Below, in pieces: positions 1-6,646 of a stretch of 8,400 bases of DNA. Positions within the stretch are counted from its first letter, which is position 1, and every line of letters begins with the position of its first letter. The notes under the pieces were generated by a model. It saw nothing but the letters and a program-made list of their open reading frames with translations, did not search any database and had not been told where the DNA came from. Source of the stretch: JAGLOK01 sp023139005 (GTDB lineage Bacteria; Bacillota; Clostridia; Christensenellales; UMGS416); contig DAOWFX010000135.1 in the NCBI GenBank assembly GCA_030637745.1, forward strand, positions 1 through 8,400, in the 5' to 3' direction. The translations under genes and the position numbers were made by a program.

Positions 1-1
1 G

Positions 2-4
2 CAT
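2..4 (-). CDS. rpmI: Start codon of the next gene, probably rpmI (ribosomal protein L35), cut by the window edge
   Basis: An ATG lies 10 nt downstream of the infC stop, preceded by GGAGGG (14..9) about 5 nt away, which is a strong Shine-Dalgarno sequence. Only the ATG and the first base of the next codon (C) are in the window. A C-starting second codon is compatible with the Met-Pro start usual for L35. The identity rests on the conserved infC-rpmI-rplT order and on an L20-type leader upstream, not on protein sequence. Confidence 0.5.
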
Positions 5-14
5 CTTGCCCTCC

Positions 15-530
15 TTATTTTTTAGTGGCCGCGCTCATAAACATTGACATCTGACGTCCTTCCATCATAGCTCTTCTTTCGATAACAGCTATACCTTCTA
101 AACGTTGCGCAAAATCTTTCATAACTACGTAGCCAACTTCAGTATGGGCCATTTAACGCCCTTTAAACCTAATATTGATATTAAGCTAGTTCCGCTGTTC
201 AAGAAATTTAATTGCGTTTTTCGCACGTACTTGAATATCATGTTCTTCAATTGTTGGAGAAAGTCTTATTTCCTTTAGTTCAATTACCTTTTGTTTCTTC
301 TTAGCTTCTTTTTCTTTCTTTTGCGCTTCAAAACGGAATTTACCGTAATCCATTATTTTTGCAACTGGTGGATTGGCTTTAGGAGCAATCAAAACGAGGT
401 CGAAATCTTTGTCAAACGCTGCTTTTAATGCGTCGTTTCTTTGCATGATTCCGAGTTGTCCGCCGTCTTCATCGACTACTCTTAGTTCTTTGGCAGTAAT
501 TCTGTCATTGATAATGTGGTCAACCTTAAT
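15..530 (-). pseudogene. infC: Translation initiation factor IF-3 gene interrupted by two in-frame stop codons
   Basis: IF-3 binds the 30S subunit, blocks premature 50S joining and checks the initiator tRNA and start codon. The frame runs from an AUU start (530..528) to TAA (17..15): 171 codons before the stop, the usual family length. Residues 1-67 form the N-terminal domain with the family motif KIMDYGKFRFE (58-68), then a Lys-rich linker (about 69-81), then the C-terminal domain beginning KEIRLSP (86-92). Codon 115 is TAG (188..186), where relatives have Lys (GDKVK). Codon 126 is TAA (155..153), where relatives have Glu (GREMAH). Both are in frame, and conserved IF-3 sequence continues on both sides, including MEGRQMSMF near the end. 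Codon 113 is Arg (CGG) where relatives have a conserved Gly. The breaks remove the second strand and following helix of the C-terminal domain from the first 114-residue product. Identity is certain; whether the gene is dead, split or misread by sequencing is open. Confidence 0.85.
150..164 (-). promoter_or_regulatory. Possible internal re-initiation site inside broken infC
   Basis: The second premature stop and an ATG are directly adjacent (TAA at 155..153, ATG at 152..150). An AAAGGG stretch (164..159) lies 6 nt upstream of that ATG. Translation from here would give the last 45 residues of IF-3 (helix 2 and the final two strands of the C-terminal domain). The ATG is the normal Met of the conserved MAH motif, and AAAGGG encodes the conserved Lys-Gly of the FKGR segment, so the resemblance to a start site may be coincidental. 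Confidence 0.3.
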
Positions 531-543
531 ATCGAGCACCTCC
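528..543 (-). promoter_or_regulatory. infC ribosome binding site with AUU start codon
   Basis: GGAGGTG (543..537) is a near-perfect Shine-Dalgarno sequence, and 6 nt later comes ATT (530..528). The protein read from this ATT aligns residue for residue with the N-terminus of Bacillus IF-3 (Asn-Asp at 8-9 against Asn-Glu). An ATG five codons upstream (545..543) overlaps the Shine-Dalgarno sequence and has none of its own, so it is not the start. AUU/AUA-type starts on infC are a known family trait: IF-3 discriminates against them and so limits its own synthesis. Confidence 0.8.
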
Positions 544-674
544 ATATATTTTATTACAAAATAAAAAACAGACATATCCCGTCTGCTCAAAATAAACATT
601 TATATCATGTTACTATTTTGACCAAGACGCGGATGTTTCACCGGCTGGTGAGAAGTTTATCTTCTACTTTTCGC
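531..674 (-). ncRNA. Structured infC operon leader, probable ribosomal protein L20 leader
   Basis: The untranslated region of about 145 nt between the promoter and the infC start contains, in order: an AGAAG/CTTCT hairpin (665..651), a TCACC/GGTGA hairpin (651..638), the stretch GTCTTGGTCAA (628..618), and the terminator hairpin. CCGCGTCT (632..625) can pair with AGACGGG in the 5' arm of the terminator (7 pairs with one bulged G), which would compete with terminator formation. In Firmicutes, L20 binds the infC leader and lowers readthrough into infC-rpmI-rplT. Position, size and terminator fit that RNA, and the GTCTTGGTCA stretch resembles what I recall of the family. The L20 assignment is inference without a covariance-model search. 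Confidence 0.65.
561..587 (-). terminator. Rho-independent terminator / attenuator in the infC leader
   Basis: Read on the minus strand, an AGCAGACG arm (587..580) pairs with TGTCTGTT (574..567). The stem is 8 pairs including wobbles, with a CAGAC/GTCTG core and a five-base loop, and it runs into a T-rich tract (TTTTTTATTTT). It sits 30 nt upstream of the infC start and downstream of the predicted promoter, the arrangement of a transcription attenuator. No other terminator is visible between the mgtC-type gene and infC, so it may also end transcripts arriving from upstream. Confidence 0.75.
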
Positions 675-680
675 TTTATT

Positions 681-709
681 AATTTATCACAATATCTTTC
701 TGTTGTCAA
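681..709 (-). promoter_or_regulatory. Putative sigma-A promoter for the infC operon
   Basis: A perfect -35 box TTGACA (709..704) is followed after 17 nt by a weaker -10 box TAAATT (686..681, 4 of 6 consensus bases). A TGTG lies just upstream of the -10 region. Transcription would start near 674, giving a leader of about 145 nt. The -35 box begins 8 nt after the stop codon of the upstream mgtC-type gene, consistent with infC having its own transcript. Confidence 0.65.
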
Positions 710-717
710 TTAAATCA

Positions 718-1380
718 TTATGTTTCAATACTTGTTAGCTTCACGCCTTGCATATCATCCAGCATCATTTCAACATCAGCTGGGTTTAAGCCAAGCAATT
801 TATTTGTAGTCAATTCTACATCCATCCATTTCCCATCTGTGTTTTCTACTTCAATGTTGCAAATCAGCAGTTCTTTCTCCCCTAGCTTTTGCAGTACATC
901 TGCAAGGTTTTTGGGAGAATTCTTTATCTTAAACGAAATAATCATATATGCTTTTTTATGTACATATTTCTTCTCAAACCATTTCAACAAAGTTATTGTA
1001 ACGAGTGCGAGTATAGCTCCAACTCCACCTGCAATGTAAAATCCTGCACCGATTGCAATACCTAGGCATGCAACCACCCAAAGCCCCGCAGCTGTTGTAA
1101 GTCCACGCACACGTTTACCGTCTTTAATGATGCTTCCTGCACCCAAGAAGCCAATACCGGTAATCACATAGCTTCCCATACGTGCTATATCCATTGTAGA
1201 CTGTCCACTGTACTTTCTAAAAAGAAACTCGTTGGTAACCATCGCGATACATGCACCCATTGCGACAAGCGTATGTGTTCTCATCCCGGCTGGGTTTCCT
1301 CGAAACTCCCTTTGCGTCCCGATAAGTCCACCGACAAGCATCGCTAAGAATATTCGTAATACAACTTCCCACCACAGCAT
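718..1380 (-). CDS. MgtC/SapB family membrane protein
   Basis: The product is a 220-residue inner-membrane protein. The N-terminal half carries the family signature: LIGTQRE (19-25), PAGMRTHTLVAMGA (30-43), ARMGSYVITGIGFLGAGSII (66-85) and VRGLTTAAGLW (91-101), with about five hydrophobic segments (roughly 4-21, 36-51, 68-85, 98-114, 116-134). Residues about 144-220 form a soluble C-terminal domain of the ACT-like kind found in longer MgtC proteins. In Salmonella, MgtC supports growth in low magnesium and in macrophages and affects the F-type ATP synthase; for Firmicute homologues the role is not settled, and calling it a magnesium transporter would be unsafe. The ATG start has AGGAAG 7 nt upstream. 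It follows polC by 31 nt with no promoter or terminator between, so co-transcription is likely. Family assignment is firm, function is not. Confidence 0.9.
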   Translation of the reverse strand: MLWWEVVLRIFLAMLVGGLIGTQREFRGNPAGMRTHTLVAMGACIAMVTNEFLFRKYSGQSTMDIARMGSYVITGIGFLGAGSIIKDGKRVRGLTTAAGLWVVACLGIAIGAGFYIAGGVGAILALVTITLLKWFEKKYVHKKAYMIISFKIKNSPKNLADVLQKLGEKELLICNIEVENTDGKWMDVELTTNKLLGLNPADVEMMLDDMQGVKLTSIET

Positions 1381-1411
1381 TTAAACACTTCCTTTTTATG
1401 AGTTATTTATA

Positions 1412-4400
1412 TTATACCATATCAAACATCGATACTTGGTCGCTTTCTGGTAATTCATCGATACAGCCTTGTTCTTTGAGTAATTCAATCACTGATTTAT
1501 TGAGCTTTGCACGCTTTCTGAGCTGCTCTATTGTGCTGAACTCCCGTTCTTTTCGCGCCTCAACAACAGACTGTGCAGCAGTATCTCCCAGCCCTGGCAT
1601 AGCGTTAAGCGGCGGTAGTATCCCCGCATCTGTAATCAAAAATTGTGTCGCATCACTTCTGTAGATATCCACCGATTCAAAGTCAATTCCTCGACACTTC
1701 ATCTCGAGCACAATCTCAAGGATGGTGAGGATTCGCTTATCCTTATTAGGCAGTTTATTTCCCAGTTGTCTCTGTTCCAGTTCATATCGATCGATTTCTC
1801 GCTTAATATCTTCTTTTGAGTTTAGCATCAATTGTGCATCAAAGTCATCAGCACGTACAGTGAAGTATGCCGTATAGTACTCTTTTGCATAGTTCACCTT
1901 GTAATAAGCTACTCTGAACCCCATCATTACATACGCCACAGCGTGTGCTTTCGGGAACATGTATTGTATCATCTTGCAGGAGTTTATAAACCACTCAGGC
2001 ACTTTTGCATCCATCATGGCTTCTTCCATGTAGTCCTTAAGCCCCTTGCCTTTTCTGACGTCTTCCATGATGTCAAATGACATTTTGGGATCGACTGAGT
2101 AGTCTATCAATGCATTCATAATGTCATCACGTGTGCATATAGCTTCAAGCAATGTCGCCTTGCCAGTGAGGATCAAGTCTCGTGCATTCCCTAGCCAAAC
2201 GTCTGTACCGTGTGATAGTCCACTGATTCTAACCAGTTCTGCAAATGTCTTGGGTTGCGTATCAACAAGCATCTCTCGCACAAACCTTGTTCCAAACTCA
2301 GGGATTCCAAACGTCCCCGATTGTGACCCGATGTCTTTTGCAGATACCCCCAATGCATTGGTTGATGAAAACAAGCTCATCGTCTCTTTGTCATCCAACG
2401 GAATACTTGCAGGATCTATACCTGTAAGTTCGTTTAGCATTTTGAGCATAGTAGGATCATCATGTCCCAATATATCAAGCTTCACCAATCTATCGTGCAT
2501 TGAGTTAAAGTCAAAGTGTGTGGTCACCACACCTGAGTCTTTGTCGTCTGCTGGGTATTGTATGGGTGTAAAGTCATGGATGTCCATATCACTAGGTACA
2601 ACGATAATCCCACCCGGATGTTGCCCTGTAGTGCGCTTTACGCCGCTTAATCCATCCACCAGACGGTCGATTTCCGCTCTGGGTGCATAGATTCCCTTAT
2701 CATCCAAGTATCCCTTTACAAAGCCATATGCTGTTCTTTGTGCAATTGAAGATATTGTTCCTGCTCGGAAGACATTCTCAGCGCCTAGGAGTGTTTCTGT
2801 ATACTTATGTGCAATCGGTTGGTATTCACCTGAGAAGTTAAGGTCAATGTCGGGTACCTTATCTCCTTCAAATCCAAGAAACACTTCAAATGGAATATCA
2901 AATCCTTGCTTATCCAATTCTTTGCCACACTCTGGGCATTGTTTGTCCGGCATGTCGGGTCCACATGAATATTTGTGTATGTCAATATTAAAGTCACTAT
3001 GTTTACATCCACTACAAGTATAGTGCGATGGCAAAGGATTTACCTCCGTGATTCCCGTTACATAGGCAACAAAAGACGACCCCACAGAGCCACGTGACCC
3101 CACCAAGTAGCCATCGTCGTTGGACTTTTTGACTAACTTATGTGCAATCAAGTACAGTACCGAGTATCCATGCCCGGTAATTGAATTAAGCTCTTTCTCC
3201 AATCGGTTTTTCACTATCTCAGGAAGCGTCTCTCCATATATTTCATGCGCTTTTTCATATGACAGCTGAAGGACCTCATCCTCTGCGCCTTCAATATATG
3301 GTGGATACAGTTTATACGGTGGTAGTGGTTGCATATCCTCAATCATGTCACAGATGAGATTAGGGTTTGCAACTACTACCTCGTACGCTTTATCAGAATC
3401 CAAGTAATCAAATTCATTCAGCATCTGCTGTGTTGTTCTGTAGTATAACGGCGCCTGCAAGTCTGCATCTTGGTATTTTTGTCCATGCATCAGTATTCTT
3501 CTGATGTACTCATCCCTTGGGTACAGAAAGTGTACATCGCCTGTTGCCACCACTGGTTTGTTGTTCTTTTCTCCTAATGCAATGATTTTCTTGTTTGTAT
3601 CTATCAATGCATCATTGTCATTGACGATGCCATCACGAACCATGAATTCATTGTTGCCTAATGGTTGAATCTCATAGTAGTCGTAAAATGCTGCGATCTG
3701 CTTGATTTCCTTTTGGTTTTTGTTTTTATGTATTGCACTATAGAGTTCCCCTGCTTCGCACGCACTTCCAACCAATAGGTTCTCTCTCTTTTTCACCAGC
3801 AGACTCTTTGGGATGCTGGGCTTTCCTCTAAAGAGATATTCTTGATGGGAAATTGACACTATCTCATATAATGCCTTGAGTCCTTTTTTGTTTTTTGCAA
3901 ATATTATTGCATGGTATATGTTGTCGCGTCCCATCGCTTTTGTACCCAATTGCATATTCATTGACAGCACATCATCAATCTCTTTTGACTTTACTATGTT
4001 GAATAAGTATGTCAAAAGTTGTGCAGTAGCTGTTGCATCTGCCAATGCTGTATGATGATTGTCGAGTTTTATATGAAGCTTTTTGCAGATGGTGTTGAGT
4101 TTATAGCTGCGCATGTTTTCAAGTACTGCGCGAGAAAGCGCTAGCGTGTCAATACAAGTCGGGTGATATTGTTTGTTTATCTTATTCGTTGCAGCATTAA
4201 CAAATGACATGTCAAATGAACTATTGTGGGCAGCGATTACGCAATCACCTGCAAATGATATGAATTCATCCATCGCAACATCAATAGTCGGCGCACCTGT
4301 TATCGTTCTTCTTGATATTCCTGTAAGCTTTGTGATAAATGGTGTGATTTCATGATCTGTGTATACATAGCTTTGATATGTATCCAGTACTTTTCCATTT

Positions 4401-5578
4401 TGAATTTTAACAGCAGCAATTTCTAATATTTCATCAGTTCGTGCGCTAAGCCCTGTTGTTTCCAAGTCAAACACGACAAAGGGTTTATCGAGCGCATAGT
4501 TGCGTCCATTTTCGACAATGGGATTGCTGTCATCAAACAGATAACACTCCAATCCATAGAGCACTTTGATTCCAGCTTTACGTGCAAGCTCTGCAGCCTC
4601 TGGGAATGCCTGTACTGATCCATGGTCTGTAATGGCAACAGCACGATGCCCCAAGTCACTCACTCTTTTTATTAATTGCTTAAGTTCAACCACACCATCC
4701 ATTGCGCTAATTTTAGTGTGTAAATGCAGTTCAATCCTTTTTACTTGTGCAGTATCTGTCTCCTTAGGATATTCTTTTTCAGAGAGACTCTCTGCACTTA
4801 TTTGAAGCTCCCCGCTTCTTTTATCCACTTGTGCATGTCCTTCAATTTGAATATAGATTCCCTTTTGTATTCTTTTTATCGCCTCAAGTTTTGAATCATT
4901 TTTCAAAAAGAGTTTTGCACCGATGGAGGATGTGTAGTCAGTAATGGAGAATATCACCAAGAATCCTTTTCCACTCCGCAGATGAATAATATTACTTGCA
5001 AGTACATGCCCCCTTAGCATTACACCACCACTTCGCTCATCCACTTCTTTGATTTTTATCAAATCATATTTCTTCTTTCTACCATAGATATGCTTGGAGT
5101 CCCCTTTAGGTTGCTCTTTGGGTATGGGCTTTTGAATGATCTTTTGTTCTTCTCGAACATTGATTTTATAAGTCCCAGCAGTTAGTGGTGTGCATTCTTG
5201 GATAAAATCATTCAGGTGACGACTCTCGTCGGTATTTTTAACGTCAAAAAATAGGATATCATCAATATCATAGCATTTGACTTGTTTGATGTTTCTACAC
5301 TGTATGCTCTTGTTTAAGAGTTCAATATGTTGATGAACTTGTCTTGCGGATACAAATCCTTCAAAATGAAGATCAATATCTTCAGAAAAATTGAGCATTT
5401 TCTTGAAATACTCATGAATGTCTGTATGTTGTTTTTGTGTCGGGACACTGAAGCTCTTAATTTTGACCTTGATGCTTCTTTTTTTCGGATAAGATGTGAC
5501 TTTTAGCACTTCGCCATAGAACAGTCCCAAATCCGTTGAAATCTCAACGATTACATTCCCTGTACCTTTTTTGTTCAA
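1412..5578 (-). CDS. polC: DNA polymerase III PolC-type, replicative polymerase with 3'-5' exonuclease
   Basis: This is the main chromosomal replicase of low-GC Gram-positives, 1388 residues (B. subtilis PolC is about 1437). In order: N-terminal domain (about 1-175); OB-fold (about 180-270); PHP domain begun by HLHTKISAMDG (285-295) and AITDHG (315-320); an inserted DEDDh proofreading exonuclease (about 366-530) with D371, E373, D456, H509 and D514; then the rest of PHP and the polymerase core. The core has GSRGSVGSSFVAY (827-839), a zinc-binding Cys group (C855, C858, C872, C881, C884), catalytic PDIDLNFSGEYQ with D910 and D912, and the KLDILGHDDPTM motif (third Asp, D1035). A helix-hairpin-helix-like segment lies near 1325-1342. 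The C-terminal QVSMF (1381-1385) fits the sliding-clamp binding motif. All catalytic residues are present. The start is TTG with GGGA 6 nt upstream. The ispG stop is five codons upstream in the same frame, leaving no better start; the next Met is residue 61. Confidence 0.97.
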   Translation of the reverse strand: MNKKGTGNVIVEISTDLGLFYGEVLKVTSYPKKRSIKVKIKSFSVPTQKQHTDIHEYFKKMLNFSEDIDLHFEGFVSARQVHQHIELLNKSIQCRNIKQVKCYDIDDILFFDVKNTDESRHLNDFIQECTPLTAGTYKINVREEQKIIQKPIPKEQPKGDSKHIYGRKKKYDLIKIKEVDERSGGVMLRGHVLASNIIHLRSGKGFLVIFSITDYTSSIGAKLFLKNDSKLEAIKRIQKGIYIQIEGHAQVDKRSGELQISAESLSEKEYPKETDTAQVKRIELHLHTKISAMDGVVELKQLIKRVSDLGHRAVAITDHGSVQAFPEAAELARKAGIKVLYGLECYLFDDSNPIVENGRNYALDKPFVVFDLETTGLSARTDEILEIAAVKIQNGKVLDTYQSYVYTDHEITPFITKLTGISRRTITGAPTIDVAMDEFISFAGDCVIAAHNSSFDMSFVNAATNKINKQYHPTCIDTLALSRAVLENMRSYKLNTICKKLHIKLDNHHTALADATATAQLLTYLFNIVKSKEIDDVLSMNMQLGTKAMGRDNIYHAIIFAKNKKGLKALYEIVSISHQEYLFRGKPSIPKSLLVKKRENLLVGSACEAGELYSAIHKNKNQKEIKQIAAFYDYYEIQPLGNNEFMVRDGIVNDNDALIDTNKKIIALGEKNNKPVVATGDVHFLYPRDEYIRRILMHGQKYQDADLQAPLYYRTTQQMLNEFDYLDSDKAYEVVVANPNLICDMIEDMQPLPPYKLYPPYIEGAEDEVLQLSYEKAHEIYGETLPEIVKNRLEKELNSITGHGYSVLYLIAHKLVKKSNDDGYLVGSRGSVGSSFVAYVTGITEVNPLPSHYTCSGCKHSDFNIDIHKYSCGPDMPDKQCPECGKELDKQGFDIPFEVFLGFEGDKVPDIDLNFSGEYQPIAHKYTETLLGAENVFRAGTISSIAQRTAYGFVKGYLDDKGIYAPRAEIDRLVDGLSGVKRTTGQHPGGIIVVPSDMDIHDFTPIQYPADDKDSGVVTTHFDFNSMHDRLVKLDILGHDDPTMLKMLNELTGIDPASIPLDDKETMSLFSSTNALGVSAKDIGSQSGTFGIPEFGTRFVREMLVDTQPKTFAELVRISGLSHGTDVWLGNARDLILTGKATLLEAICTRDDIMNALIDYSVDPKMSFDIMEDVRKGKGLKDYMEEAMMDAKVPEWFINSCKMIQYMFPKAHAVAYVMMGFRVAYYKVNYAKEYYTAYFTVRADDFDAQLMLNSKEDIKREIDRYELEQRQLGNKLPNKDKRILTILEIVLEMKCRGIDFESVDIYRSDATQFLITDAGILPPLNAMPGLGDTAAQSVVEARKEREFSTIEQLRKRAKLNKSVIELLKEQGCIDELPESDQVSMFDMV

Positions 5579-5593
5579 TCTGCTTCCCTTTTT

Positions 5594-6646
5594 CTATTTA
5601 TTTAAATATTTTTTTACTTGCTGTCTTAGTGCGTCCATCGCATTATCATTTTCTACCTTTTCAACGATTTCACCATTGTAAAATATAATTGAATGCTCTT
5701 TTCCGCCGGCGATTCCCAAGTCGGCTTCACGCGCTTCTCCGGGACCATTAACCACACAGCCCATGACTGCAATTTTTATATGCTTTATTACATCTTTAAA
5801 CTCATTTTTTACTTTGACTGCGAGATCTTCTACATTTATTGTGGTTCGTGCACATGTCGGGCACGATACAATCTCTATTCCTCTTTTTCTCAAACCACAA
5901 GCACTTAGGATGTCCCAAGCTGCCTGTACTTCTATGATGGGATCACAGCTCAACGAAACGCGAATGGTATCACCAATCTTCTGATTTAACAAAGTTCCGA
6001 TACCAACTCCGGACTTTGCCAAGCCCTGCTGCATTGTACCCGCTTCGGTGATTCCGATGTGTTGTGGATACTCAGACATTTTATCAAATGCTTTACATGC
6101 ATTGATAGTCTTTACAACATCAGATCCTTTGAGAGACACCACCATATTGTAAAAATTCCTATTCTCAAGCATTTCTACATGCTTCATTGCACTTTTTGCC
6201 ATAGCATCTGCAGTGTTTCCAAGTTCCTGTTGAATCTCTTTTTCAATAGAGCCACTGTTAACACCAATGCGTATAGGTATATGATGTGATTTAGCACAGT
6301 CAACAATCTTTTGTATACGCTCCTTTTTCCCGATATTTCCAGGGTTAATGCGTATTTTGTCAGCACCACTTTCAATAGCTGCAATCGCAAGCTTATAATC
6401 AAAATGAACGTCTGCAACCAGTGGTATGGATATCTTATCTTTAATGTACTTAATAGCTTTTGCGCTATTGAGGTCATAGACTGCACTTCTGATGATCTCA
6501 CATCCTGCACCTGCAAGCTGATTGATTTGTGTTGCAGTTGCTTCAATATCACAAGTATCGGTATTGGTCATAGATTGTACCGCAATGGGATTACCAGCGC
6601 CTATTTTTACATTACCAATCGCGATTTCTTTGGTATGTGTATTCAT
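5594..6646 (-). CDS. ispG: 4-hydroxy-3-methylbut-2-en-1-yl diphosphate synthase (IspG/GcpE)
   Basis: IspG carries out the penultimate step of the MEP isoprenoid pathway: reductive conversion of methylerythritol cyclodiphosphate to HMBPP, using a [4Fe-4S] cluster. The protein has 350 residues, typical of the short bacterial form. An N-terminal TIM-barrel-like domain begins near IAVQSMTNTDT (21-31) and includes VADVHFDY (77-84) and KIRINPGNIG (97-106). The C-terminal cluster domain supplies three cysteines, C262 and C265 in SCPTCART and C297 in MGCVVNGPGE, with conserved E304. All expected key residues are present. The ATG start overlaps the rseP stop (ATGA), which implies translational coupling; only a weak GGCGG precedes it. 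The stop is TAG, and polC begins 15 nt later in the same frame. Confidence 0.97.
   Translation of the reverse strand: MNTHTKEIAIGNVKIGAGNPIAVQSMTNTDTCDIEATATQINQLAGAGCEIIRSAVYDLNSAKAIKYIKDKISIPLVADVHFDYKLAIAAIESGADKIRINPGNIGKKERIQKIVDCAKSHHIPIRIGVNSGSIEKEIQQELGNTADAMAKSAMKHVEMLENRNFYNMVVSLKGSDVVKTINACKAFDKMSEYPQHIGITEAGTMQQGLAKSGVGIGTLLNQKIGDTIRVSLSCDPIIEVQAAWDILSACGLRKRGIEIVSCPTCARTTINVEDLAVKVKNEFKDVIKHIKIAVMGCVVNGPGEAREADLGIAGGKEHSIIFYNGEIVEKVENDNAMDALRQQVKKYLNK

Noticed and set aside
15..530. Stop-codon reassignment (TAG and TAA read as sense) to explain infC
   Set aside because: ispG ends at TAG, polC, the mgtC-type gene, dxr and infC end at TAA, and rseP ends at TGA, all at the lengths expected for their families. 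Reading TAG as sense would fuse ispG to polC. General reassignment does not fit.
543..545. ATG five codons upstream of the infC AUU as the start
   Set aside because: It overlaps the Shine-Dalgarno sequence and has no ribosome binding site of its own; the AUU aligns exactly with the IF-3 N-terminus of relatives.
2121..2690. Plus-strand open frame of 189 codons inside polC
   Set aside because: It is antisense to the conserved polymerase core of PolC, has no recognisable motif and no separate gene context.
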